Part shown: piece after piece, positions 1 to 10,614 of the stretch
How the letters are laid out: each line of letters starts with the position of its first letter
Numbering within the stretch: the first letter of the stretch is position 1
Assembly (NCBI GenBank): GCA_963675555.1
Contig: OY776681.1
Location: 20,886,461-20,950,460 of the forward strand
Source of the DNA: Leptura quadrifasciata
Lineage: Eukaryota > Arthropoda > Insecta > Coleoptera > Cerambycidae
DNA length: 64,000 nucleotides
Direction: 5' to 3'
Program-made: the position numbers and the translations under genes
The notes under the pieces: model-generated
Database searches by the model: none
What the model was told of the DNA's origin: nothing
Seen by the model: only the letters and a program-made list of their open reading frames with translations

Positions 1-3000
1 AGCACTCTTGCTAGATTGCAAAATTCAACCAGGATTATTAGGATAACATAAACGCGAAGAGGTATTTAATTAACTATTAGGAGCACTGAAATTACACCTC
101 TTCCAATTGCATACATTCTTGATACAAAGCGCAGTCTAGCTTGGTTTTAAACATCTGTGCAACTAAAAGCAGTGTCTGTGCCTTGAAGAACATATTTGCT
201 CGATTATAAAGTTTAACCAGGAGTAGCAGGATAACAGAAACGCGAGGAAGTGTTTAATGAACTATTAGGAGCATTAAAATTACGCCTCTGCGATTTCATA
301 CACTCCTGATACAAAACGCAGTCTAGCTCGATTTGAAAGATCTGTGCAACTAAAAGCAGTTTCTGTACCTCAAAGAGCATTCTTGCTAGATTGCAAAATT
401 CAACCAGGAGTATTAGGATAACATAAACGCGAAGAGGTATTTAATTAACTATTAGGAGCACTGAAATTACACATCTTCCAATTGCATACATTCTTGATAC
501 AAAGCGCAGTCCAGCTTGGTTTTGAATATCTGCAACTAAAAGTAATGTCTGTGCCTTGAAGAACATATTTGCTCGATTATAAAGTTTAACCAGGAGTATC
601 AGGATAACAGAAACGCGAGGAGGTATTTAATGAACTTTTAGGAACACTAAAATTACGCCTCTGCGATTTCATACACTCCTGATACAAAGCGCAGTCTAGC
701 TCAATTTTAAAGATCTATGCAACTAAAAGCAGTTTCCGTGCCTCAAAGAGCACTCTTGCTAGATTGCAAAATTCAACCAGGAGTATTAGGATAACATAAA
801 CGCGAAGAGGTATTTAATTAACTATTAGGAGCACTGAAATTACCCCTCTTCCAATTGCATACATTCTTGATACAAAGCGCACTTCAGCTTGGTTTTGAAT
901 ATCTGCAACTAAAAGTAATGTCTGTGCCTTGAAGAACATATTTGCTCGATTATAAAGTTTAACCAGGAGTATCAGGATAACAGAAACGCGAGGAGGTATT
1001 TAATGAACTTTTAGGAGCACTAAAATTACGCCTCTTCGATTTCATACACTCCCGATACAAAGCACAGTCTAGCTCAATTTTAAAGATCTATGCAACTAAA
1101 AGCAGTTTCCGTGCCTCAAAGAGCACTCTTGCTAGATTGCAAAATTCAACCAGGAGTATTAGGATAACATAAACGCGAAGAGGTATTTAATTAACTATTA
1201 GGAGCACTGAAATTACCCCTCTTCCAATTGCATACATTCTTGATACAAAGCGCAGTCCAGCTTGGTTTTGAATATCTGCAACATCTGCAACTAAAAGTAA
1301 TGTCTGTGCCTTGAAGAACATATTTGCTCGATTATAAAGTTTAACCAGGAGTATCAGGATAACAGAAACGCGAGGAGGTATTTAATGAACTATTAAGAGC
1401 ACTAAAATTACGCCTCTGCGATTTCATACTCTCCTGATACAAAGCGCAGTCTAGCTCGATTTTAAAGATCTGTGCAACTAAAAGCTGTTTCTGTGCCTCA
1501 AAGAGCACTCTTGCTAGATTGCAAAATTGAACCAGGGGTATTACGATAACATAAACGCGAAGAGGTATTTAATTAACTATTAGGAACACTGAAATTACAC
1601 CTCTTCCAATTGCATACATTTTTTATACAAAGCGCAGTCTATCTTGGTTTTAAATATCTGTGCAACTAAAAGCAGTGTCTGTGCCTTGAAGAACATATTT
1701 GCTCGATTATAAAGTTTAACCAGGAGTATCAGGATAACAGAAACGCGAGGAGGTATTTAATGAACTATTAGGAGCACTAAAATTACGCCTCTGCGATTTC
1801 ATACACTCCTGATACAAAGCGCAGTCTAGCTCGATTTTAAAGATCTGTGCAACTAAAAACAGTTTCTGTGCCTCAAAGAGCACTCTTGCTAGATTGAAAA
1901 ATTCAACCAGGAGTATTAGGATAACATAAACGCGAAGAGTTATTTAATGAACTATTAGGAGCACTGAAATTACACCTCTTTCAATTGCATACATTCTTGA
2001 TACAAAGCGCAGTCTAGCTTGGTTTTAAATATCTGTGCAATTAATAGCAGGGTCTTTGCCTTGAAGAACATATTTGCTCTGTTATAAAATTTAACCAGGA
2101 GTATCAGGATAACAGAAACTCCGAGGAGGTATTTAATGAACTATTAGAAGCACTAAAATTACGCCTCTTCGATTTCATGTACTCCTGATACAAAGCGCAG
2201 TCTAGCTTGATTTTAAAGATCTGTGCAACTAAAAGCGGTTTCCGTGCCTAGAACACTTTTGCTCGATTATAACATTCAACCTGGAATATCAGGATAACAG
2301 AAACGCGAGGAGGTATTTAATGAACTATTAGGAGCACTAAAATTACCTATTCCTCTTGCCTCTTCGATTTCATATACTCCTGATACAAAGCGCAGTCTAG
2401 CTTGATTTTAAAGATCTGTGCAACTAAAAGCGGTTTCTGTGCCTAGAACACTTTTACTCGATTATAACATTCAACCTGGAGTATCAGGATAACAGAAACG
2501 CGAGGAGGTATTTAATGAACTATTAGGAGCACTAAAATTACGCTTCTTCGATTTCATACACTCCTGATACAAAGCGCAATCTAGCTTGATTTTAAAGATC
2601 TGTGCAACTAAAAGCAGTTTCTGCGCCTCAAAGAGCACTCTTGCTAGATTGAAAAATTCAACCAGGAGTATTAGGATAACATAAACGCGAAGAGGTATTT
2701 AATTAACTATTAGGAGCACTGAAATTACACCTCTTTCAATTGCATACATTCTTGATACAAAGCGCAGTCTAGCTTGGTTTTAAATATTTGTGCAACTAAA
2801 AGCAGCGTCTTTGCCTTGAAGAACATATTTGCTCGGTTATAAAATTTAACCAGGAGTATCAGGATAACAGAAACGCGAGGAGGTATTTAATGAACTATTA
2901 GAAGCACTAAAATTACGCCTCTTCGATTTCATACACTCCTGATACAAAGCGCAGTCTAGCTTGATTTTAAAGATCTGTGCAACTAAAGGCAGTTTCTGTG

Positions 3001-4075
3001 CCTCAAAAAACGCTTTTGCTAAATCCAACCAGGAGTATTAGGATAACATAAACGCGAAGAGGTATTTAACTAACTATTGGAGCACTGAAATTACACATCT
3101 TCCATTGCATACATTCTTGATACAAAGCGCAGTCTAGCTTGGTTTTAAATATCTGTGCAACTAAAAGCAGTGTCTTTGCTTTGGAGAACATATTTGCTTG
3201 ATTATAGAATTTAACCAGGAGTATCAGGATAACAGAAACGCGTGGAGGTATTTAATGAATTATCAGGAGCACTGAAATTATACCTCTTCGATTGCATACA
3301 CTCCTGATACCAAGCACCGTCTGTTCCAATTTTAAAGATCTGTGCAACGAAAGGTAATTGATGCGAAAAGCACTTTTGCGTGATTTTAAAATTCCATCAG
3401 GATAATAGACACGCGAGGAGGTATTGAATGCATAATTATAAGCACCGAAATTCTAGCACGATTTTAAAGATCTGTGGAATGAAAAATAGTTCTATTCGAT
3501 TTTATAGTTTTACCAGGAGTATCGGGATAGCAGAAACGCGAGGAGGTATTTAATGAATTATCAGGAGCGCTGGAAATTACACCTCTGAATGCTCCTGATA
3601 TTAAGTACCCGTCTAGACCGATTTTAAAGATATGCAATGAAAAGTGGTTTCTGTGCGACTAAAAGCACTTTTGCGTGATTGCAAACTTCTATCAGGATTT
3701 CATAAAGTAATTACTAGGAGCGCTGATATTACACCTCTTCAATTACATGCACTCCTGCTACTATGAGCGGTCTAGCTCGATTTTAAAAATTGTAGAACAA
3801 GCAGCAATTTTCGACTACTTTACAATTCTACTAGGAGTATCAAGATAGCAGAAACGCGAGGAGGTATTTAATGAATTAGTGGGAACACTAAAATTACACT
3901 GCTTCGATTATATACTGCTATTTTAAATATCTGTGGAACGAACAGCAGTTTTGTTAGATTTTAAAATTTGATCGGAGCATCGGGATAACAGAGATGTGAC
4001 AAGAGATAATATTTAAAGAAGTGCTGAAAATGCCCCCTTGATTTTATGCACTTCTAACACCAAAAGCAACATCAC
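1..4075. repeat. Satellite array, dimeric higher-order repeat
   Basis: Tandem repeats run from the window edge. Two related monomers of about 187 bp alternate (one begins like agcactcttgctagattg, the other like aacatatttgctcgattat), giving a dimer of about 375 bp. Dimer starts are seen at 1, 376, 749, 1122, 1504 and 1879, so spacing is 373-382. The 382 spacing comes from a local duplication of atctgcaac near 1275. Between 2250 and 2630 the order changes and B-like monomers follow each other. After about 3050 the units shorten and diverge, and no unit is recognisable past about 4075. Shared core words are ggataaca, aaacgcga and gaggtatttaat. The array extends left of the window. Confidence 0.95.
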
Positions 4076-5161
4076 TAGGTTTTTAGTTTTCATAGCCCAC
4101 AGTTTCACACATATTTATGCCTTCGTGCCATAATTTCTAATACAGGTTCTGAGATGCGTTTCAAAGCCCTACCTGTTCATCTATTTTCTTTCCCTTGTCC
4201 CATATATTCCAGAATTTATACAAACCTGTTAAGTTTTTCAAAACAACTCCACACTTCAGGACTAGTTCCTGACCTACGGCACAGACTCAGATTTGAGGGC
4301 GCTCGAGACCAATACAAGTTTTAACCTTTAATATAGAAGAATGACTACTTTAGCGAAAATCTGGCAGACTGAAAACTGAACTTTTGGCCTTGTACCGTTT
4401 TCTGGTAAACGCCACCATTAAGACATGTATCGACTACGTGAGGCTGCCTCGTGGTGTCGATTATTTGCTCGTTATAAAACTGACTGCTTGCTAGATCGCC
4501 CTGCTTTACAGAGGTCTGCTCGTCTAGACATTCTAAGGTAGGAACATCTTGCCTTACGCAGTCGATGCATACTTAGAACCATCTGTGTAGCACAAAGACA
4601 TTTAAATTCCTCTAGAACCTGCATCTGCCCGTCTTCCTCTCCTTTTATTCATATACACGAACAGATGAATCTGGTGAGGATTGATCTTAGACACATACTA
4701 ATTCATGCATGAGAAAAACCTCATTTGGTGTCAGTTTTGAAATTTGTGTATAATATTTTTGCCATAATCACTTATCAGTCAGTGAATTTGTTGGTATCGA
4801 TGGTAAATCATCACGGAATTCATTTGTTTGATTTTCGTGTATAGGAAGTAGCTGGATCAGCAACACCACTAAGTCAGCTGAGGAAGTCATCTTTTCTGCA
4901 TCTATCATAAATAAATTGTGGTCAGTCAAAAAAAACTGTTGCGGGCGTACTATAAATATTAGGATAGATACACTTCGCTGATATACAAAGGGTGACATCT
5001 GTTGAGGCCAAAAGAATTTAAAACAGTGCACTTGCACAAAACAACTACTCTTATTATGAATATCTTGGTTCACATTTATTTTATTATAAAGTAAGATGTT
5101 TGTTAATTACAGTGTTTGTGAGAGTGGTGATTTTCATGTGTTTATGTGGTTGGAATTACTA
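4076..5161. other. Unassigned DNA right of the satellite
   Basis: No gene, TIR pair or tandem structure was recognised here. A 101-codon minus-strand open frame (4768-5073) has no motif I know and no clear splice context, so I do not call it. Confidence 0.5.
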
Positions 5162-6444
5162 TAGTCTGTTTTTAAATCAGGAGGACTAAATGTAGAATCT
5201 CAATTTACACTATAAAAGTTACCAGAAAATTACACTAGAATATTTTGGGGGTTCTAAGCAACCAACCTTACATGAGTACAGTATAGGTGTATGCAGTCTA
5301 ATATACTTACTAAAAAATGGGTCTAGGGATTCCTCACATTCTTAATAATATATTTCCAAAAAGGAATATTGTTTGAGATATTTGAAATTTGATTTGGTAT
5401 ACGAAACTTATTAAACAATATTTTAAAAATATATATAATTATTTTCAATTGATGTGTCAATGATATATATAATTTTAATGATATATATATTTTAAGAGGT
5501 AATAAACATTACATTTATGAACTTACAGAATACATAGTTGAAATAACAACAATAATTAATTATATATCAGTCATCTTAAACACCTCTAGAATAAGTCCTT
5601 AAATACTTTTGCACTTATCATTTAATCACTGAAGATCTAATTCTGTGTCTGTATCCGAACTTTCAGATGAAGTGTCGCTTTCAGCACCAATAGAAATAAT
5701 TAACGGCTCAATTATAGTGTCCATGATTCCATCCAATTTGTACATTTTTTTCTTCCTCTTTGATGATATGCTCAACACAAATTTTCCAAATGTGAATGTA
5801 ACTTACTTGAAATTAATTTCCTTCATGAATTTATTGAGGATCGAGAAAACTTCTGCAAATCTGGTAATAATTCCTGGTCTTGCTCCAAGTTTTTTTGGCC
5901 TGCGTATATTTCCTTATCGTACGGAATACAGTTGATCTTGCAATTCCTAACAGTAAAATCTTACAAATCTTATTGTTCAATATCTTACCCACTGCATTCA
6001 TAATTGTAGATACGATTTCACACATTTTGACCTTTGTTTTTCCACTAAACATCCTGTTTATACATATTTATTACACATTGCTTCTCAGATAATGCTAAAG
6101 CACCCAAATCTAATTATTTATGTTTCTTTACTGGTGAAACTTCCACTAAACTTGAATTTGCCACAACATCCATATTGGAAAACTTCCAGAATATGTATAT
6201 ATAATAAATATAAATAAACATATAATTAGTTCTGTAAAGAACTGTTTCCTTTTGCCACAGACCTCAGATCCACAGACTGTAGTCTGTGCTTTTGCTTTCA
6301 AATTTCTACAGACACTTCGAAATTTGGTTGACATGTCAAAATTTACGATTTGGCCTAGTGTAAAACTGGCGAACACGCAACCAATCACGTGTATGGCTTA
6401 GCGCGGCAAATTCAAAAGAGTCCTCCTGGTTTAAAAACAGACTA
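5162..6444. mobile_element. TIR DNA transposon with TA target duplication
   Basis: The ends are inverted repeats of about 26 bp with one mismatch: TAGTCTGTTTTTAAATCAGG at 5162 and its complement ending at 6444. Both ends are flanked by TA (5160-5161 and 6445-6446), the Tc1/mariner-type target duplication. Its 1.28 kb contains a decayed minus-strand reading frame (see 5630-6070). It lies 3' of the 4EHP gene. Superfamily is inferred from the TA duplication only. Confidence 0.8.
5630..6070 (-). pseudogene. Decayed transposase-like frame inside the TIR element
   Basis: Minus-strand frames contain a helix-turn-helix-like stretch (RSTVFRTIRKYTQAKK) and, after frameshifts, an acidic Ser/Asp/Glu-rich C-terminus ending TDTELDLQ before a stop near 5634. 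Similar N-terminal HTH plus acidic tail layouts occur in insect transposase-like proteins, but no catalytic residues can be seen. The frame is broken at least twice. The assignment rests mainly on its position between TIRs. Confidence 0.4.
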
Positions 6445-6920
6445 TAAATTGCTTAAGTAAGGGCAATTTATATCTAAGAAATATTAACATGTATAATTTT
6501 TTATCTTTGTCTATGATTTTCTTGCAATTGAAATAAAAATGACGAGGGCTGCAGTCTAAATGGAAACAATTTGAATAACGACTAGGTTAAAGGGACCAAA
6601 TGTTCTTAATAGTGAGAGGGATTTTGAGGACATTTTACTGTACCATTAATAGCAAGGCATGTTGCTATTGCCCTCTACCAGAACAATAACTTGAGTCAAC
6701 TTAGTATAAATAAAATAACGTGAATCAAGTTGTTTAAAATTCATTGACACAATATGCATTAAACAAAAAAAATTATTAACAAATTTGTAATAAATTCTCT
6801 ATGATTACAGCGGTTGATGCAGTCAACTTTTCAACACATTGTTTGGTATAGTTTTTGCAGCCCTAAAAATTATTAAAAATAAATCATAAGTTGCAATTTT
6901 TGGGTAAAAAAATGGGAACT
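6445..6920. other. 3' flank of 4EHP with a possible alternative last exon
   Basis: An acceptor-like TTTTTAG at 6863-6869 (minus strand) precedes 6862-6823. If the exon-5 sequence TATGG|GTAAAG (donor at 6924) is spliced to it, the frame continues for 13 more residues and ends at a TGA (6823-6825). If not, the gene stops at 6921. Nothing else is recognised. Confidence 0.4.
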
Positions 6921-7112
6921 TTACCCATACTTAAGGCAATCATTGTGTGTTTTGTACTCCATCGTGGCACTTGGTGGTATATTTAAAAGTCGTTTGAGAG
7001 CGTCTCGAATTCGAGCTGTTGTCGCTTGATCCGAAGCAGTCCTATTCCAAATACTTAAAAGGTACTCTTGATATCTTGTTGATACTACTACCCCACATAT
7101 TTCATTTCCTGC
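6921..7112 (-). CDS. eIF4EHP: 4EHP exon 5 (last coding exon in the short form)
   Basis: Begins after TTTTTAG with AGNEICGVVV, continues through IWNRTASDQATTARIRDALK and ends HNDCLKYG with a TAA at 6921-6923. The same bases could act as a splice donor (GTAAAG), as noted for 6823-6862. Confidence 0.9.
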   Translation of the reverse strand, partial: AGNEICGVVVSTRYQEYLLSIWNRTASDQATTARIRDALKRLLNIPPSATMEYKTHNDCLKYG

Positions 7113-8267
7113 CTAAAAATAAAAATTATTTCAGGGGACAAAATTCTGATACTATGTAATCTATATTACTAACATTGTAAACCCAAAACAACTCGTATGT
7201 GTCCTTATTTTGTTCATAAAAAACGTAGATAATCAATGTTTTATTAAAGAATTAGAAATTATTTACCATAAATTGCTCCCCTAACATAGCCATACACAGA
7301 TTCTCCCATGCTTTCCCCGCCTGCTCCTTCCGCAGTCTTATAACCTAAAAGCAAATAAACTTAAATCTAAATAATTCAAACAATTGTTAACAGCTTATTA
7401 GTCAGCTGAATTTCTCCAGTTGTGCAATTGATTTCAAATAAAAAGAAAAAATTACTATATTACTCACCCATTTCCCGCCCTTTTTGTTCGCCGAGTCTTC
7501 CCACATAGGTTTAATACCTTTTTTAAAAAGGTGTAAGTCTCTATGTGCTGGTATATCTTGCAGCCTAACCATGTGAGAATATAACGACCACCATTGTTCA
7601 ACTGTTCCTACCTGCCCTACCAACCTTAATGCCTGACTATATCCCTAAAAACAGATGGAAAACATTTGATTACTTATACGTTAAAATTATAATATAATTA
7701 CACAGAAACATATACTTTTTAAGCAACTTTTAGATGACCTCTAACAATAGTGAAGTTTACATTGGTATGAAAAGGAATCTTTCATGCTTAGAAATCTTTA
7801 ACAGACTTTACACTAGTAGGCAAATTAGCTTCAATTTATGTCTACATTCTGTTCGTAGTAACATATAAACCACAAATAAATTCCTGGTTGCAGGTTAATT
7901 TAATAGAGCATAAATATTTAACACTTCTTTTTTAAAATACAAACTAAAATAGGTATACTCTACTTTGGCTGGTGCAGTTTAAGCACTACGATACTACAAA
8001 TGGTATTTGAATGTTACCTGCGAACCCTGTATTTGTGAAGGCCTTTTCGAGAACCAGAGGCAATATGGATGTTGTAGTCGGTGCTCCCCAGGTGGGTACT
8101 CTAGCGGGCCCAAATCTGTAATATTTGGACCCACCTCCTCATCACCACTGCCACTGTCAGAGTTGTCCACATGGTGATGTTTCAACCTGGAACATCAACA
8201 ATGAAAATAAACAAATGAAAAAACAGATGAAAGGCATACACACTTACGTTTCGAATTTGTTGGACAT
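6921..8267 (-). CDS. eIF4EHP: eIF4E homologous protein 4EHP (eIF4E2), five coding exons
   Basis: Encodes a cap-binding member of the eIF4E family. 4EHP binds the mRNA 5' cap but not eIF4G, so it represses translation of target mRNAs in the cytoplasm with partners such as GIGYF (family knowledge). Exons: 8248-8267, 8018-8186, 7468-7644, 7267-7344, 6921-7112. All junctions are GT-AG and all phases fit, giving 211 residues. Visible hallmarks in order are the start MSNKFETLK, an acidic stretch, PPGEHRLQHPYCLWFS, VEQWWSLYSHMVR, GIKPMWED with the cap-stacking Trp, GGKWVIRLRK, MLGEQFM, NEICGVVVS, IWNRTASDQATTARIRD and the 4EHP-type end MEYKTHND. Tyr in HPYCLWF replaces the first cap-stacking Trp of canonical eIF4E, which marks the 4EHP class. 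A 223-residue form is possible through a last exon at 6823-6862. A 5' untranslated exon was not located. Confidence 0.95.
7267..7344 (-). CDS. eIF4EHP: 4EHP exon 4
   Basis: 26 whole codons, VIRLRK to GEQFM, between TTTTAG and GTAAAT. The basic VIRLRK strand normally contacts the cap phosphates. Confidence 0.92.
7468..7644 (-). CDS. eIF4EHP: 4EHP exon 3
   Basis: 59 whole codons between TTTTTAG and GTGAGT. It holds VEQWWSLYSHMVR and PMWEDSANKKGGKW, the central cap-pocket region with the second stacking Trp and following Glu. Confidence 0.93.
8018..8186 (-). CDS. eIF4EHP: 4EHP exon 2
   Basis: Follows a TTCCAG acceptor and ends CAG|GTAACA. It codes the acidic N-terminal segment and the first beta strand with HPYCLWFSKRP. 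It joins exon 1 in phase to give a Thr codon. Confidence 0.9.
8248..8267 (-). CDS. eIF4EHP: 4EHP exon 1 (coding part)
   Basis: The ATG is at 8267. The exon codes MSNKFE plus two bases and ends at donor GTAAGT (8242-8247). The peptide matches the usual insect 4EHP start, which supports this start codon over the in-frame-looking ATG at 8185. Confidence 0.85.
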
Positions 8268-8754
8268 GTTTCTATCGATATTACTAATATTGTACACCAT
8301 AAAATACTTTTATCACAGCCTCAAGCTAGTTTTATTCTTATAAATAGTAAAAATTTATTTTCTAATAAGAGCTTCCGTCAACTTTATTAGTCGTGACCTT
8401 GATTTACACTTTCACCAATTATGGCTGTTAACGAAAAATGTTACCAGATACCTGTCAACAAAAGAAATAAAAATTACAATTTCAAATTTAAAGACGTGAT
8501 ATTTGTAGGCAATAATAATTTAACTTTTTTAGTTGCTTCTCTAACAGTTAATAGAAAAATATATCGTAATGAGTGAGCAAAATAATCTGTTGAAATAGCT
8601 ATTCCACAATTATTATTTGGTTAGAAATAAAGTAATGATTAATTCCCTACTAGGCCAGTAGTTCAAATGTCTACTTTAGATCATCGTAATTTAAGAAATG
8701 CTTTTAAGATTAACCAACATATTTATGTAATATAAAAATAATTTATTTAGAGCC
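8268..8754. other. Upstream flank of 4EHP
   Basis: Probably holds 5' untranslated sequence or the promoter of 4EHP on the minus strand. I see no certain promoter motif or exon boundary. Confidence 0.4.
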
Positions 8755-8857
8755 GGTTTATCAATGGTTAGGTTAACTCGTAACCAAAGGATAAATGTTG
8801 TATTGTTTCATTTGACATTTACCCTACAGTTAAGTGTTAACCCTATATTGATAAACC
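8755..8857. mobile_element. Short MITE-like inverted repeat element
   Basis: Begins GGTTTATCAATGG and ends ATTGATAAACC. The repeats extend inwards to gttaac on both sides, about 22 bp with mismatches. About 100 bp in total with no coding capacity. No clear target duplication was found. Confidence 0.55.
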
Positions 8858-10383
8858 AACCCTAAAGTCATGTATCTATTTATAGCTCGTAACAAGATAT
8901 GTGCTTCTTTTTTCTTTATAAAATAACTCAAGTCTACCAATGTCAGTCAGATAATACACTCAAAGATTTACGTATATGTTCGTATATACATAAATCTTTG
9001 ATACACTCTCGCACAGGTTAATGAAGTTTCGAAATAAGTGTCTACCGAATAAAACGTAAAGGAAAATCGAATGTGCATTTTGTCCTTGTCTCATAATGCA
9101 TCAAGTTTCATCGAGAATGAAAAGCTATCTGAAAGAGGTAGGTGGCGCTATTTTAAAGGACCATGTAGAGGCGGTCCTATAAAGTAGACCACTCAAGTGG
9201 GAGGCACTGATTGGTTCGTATGAAAAGTAGATGCGTAATGGCGGCGAAGTTGCTTTTATTTTGACTAAATGTAATAGATTAAAATAGCAGTCTATTATGA
9301 CTGATTTCGTCACGAAACGATTAATGGCAACGTTATTACTTACATATATTTTTCCACTTTGTCAAAACAAATACTGCAACCTGCTTTTGACACTTGTGAT
9401 ACTAGAGGGTTATTGGAAATTTTATACTGTCATGCAGTATTAAGGGACTACCTTATTTTATTAGTGCATCGTCCTTATTTCATTACAGAAATGTGTTATT
9501 GGAACACCTTCGTTTTTCATGTAATTTCTCTGCATTTCTGACGCTTGCGCACTACATTCCCTAGGTCTAACCTCGCAAATATAATAAATAAATCATTTGA
9601 TGCATTTTTATTATTTATTTCTATACTTTGCGCTCTGGTGCTTGTGTATTGTTGTTTAATCAAAGCAGTTGTTGCTTATTCAAAGCAGTAAACAAGCCAT
9701 CAAATGTCAAAGTTGCGAAATGTCAAAATACGGCAAACTTAACGCATTGCAGTATTCTTTCACAAATAAGGATAATCACGTTCTATCCTTAATAATAAGG
9801 GATCCCTTATTTGTAGATCAAACTGCGCAGCCGTAGACGTCAAAATAACGCTGATTTTAATACTGCTTGTCCTTATTACTCGTCCAATAACTCTCCACTT
9901 TATAAACTTGATGCACGCGTACACACAACCCATAGCCGCCATTATGTATCCATTTGGATGGAGTGGGGGCCGAGTGGCAAGACTCTAGGACCATAAATGC
10001 AGTGTATTACGGAAGCGCACGCAATAATTAGATATAGGTTTGCTTTCGTTGACATCAGCACTAGTTTGTAGACATACCGGTGTGCGGAGCGTTGACCGCG
10101 ACTACGCGCACCTAGCGGAATTGAAACGAAATGCATAGTTGCGGGAAGTGTGAAAAGATATGACATATTCCAGAATAATTTAAGGTTGTAACTACGGGCT
10201 ACTCCCAATCTACACCTTCATAATTATATTGATAGTTAGCTAAGTATATCACGTCACATAATTTTAACAGCTGTTTAAAGTACTTACCTGTTATTAGACA
10301 TCTTAAGTGACAAGAAATTATTATGAATTCTAAAAGATGATATACATTACATTCAATTTGAATACAACCTAAGTTTGAGCAAC
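8858..10383. other. Intergenic DNA, one perfect-looking hairpin
   Basis: A palindrome at about 8962-9003 pairs CAAAGATTTACGTATAT with atatacATAAATCTTTG. A second local pairing occurs at 9762-9821 (CAAATAAGG.. / ..CCTTATTTG). Around 9890-10200 the sequence is richer in CpG. No gene was supported. Confidence 0.4.
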
Positions 10384-10614
10384 ATTTTCATTATAAATAA
10401 ATAAATAAACACCACAGAAATTAGGCAACCCCCCAATTCCAGAAGCCAGGGCCTGTGCGGAAGGGGGCTACACATTGAAAAAACGCGGACATACAACCAT
10501 TTCCTCCGACAATGTCAGTGCCGGAGCCAGGATTCGAACCCGGTGGTGCGATGTCCGCGTGATTAATCGCGATTGCCACCTCGCGCCTTAACCCACTCGG
10601 CTATCGACCAGACT
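10384..10614 (-). mobile_element. tRNA-derived SINE, copy 1
   Basis: Read on the minus strand it starts GTCTGGTCGATAGCCGAGTG, where tagccgagtggg is an A box (RNA polymerase III). The B box GGGTTCGAATCC follows about 60 bases later. The long variable-arm-like spacing points to a class II (Ser/Leu-like) tRNA head. A non-tRNA body of about 120 bp follows, then an (ATAA)n tail at the low-coordinate end. It matches 55438-55690 closely. No exact target duplication was found for this copy. Confidence 0.88.

Noticed and set aside
1..4075. CRISPR array
   Set aside because: The regular repeats are 187-bp satellite monomers without unique spacers, and the genome is eukaryotic.
4768..5073. 101-codon minus-strand frame
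   Set aside because: No recognisable motif, low-complexity composition, and no splice or neighbour support; length is within chance for AT-rich DNA of this window.
9760..10208. Start of an unrecognised minus-strand gene (MAAMGCVYAC.. and MGVARSYN..)
   Set aside because: Start contexts look plausible and CpG content is raised, but the frames are short, unlike any family I know, and without clear splice donors.
10495..10612. A functional tRNA gene
   Set aside because: A and B boxes are present, but the acceptor stem does not pair and a SINE body and tail follow directly. The same holds at 55438-55690.
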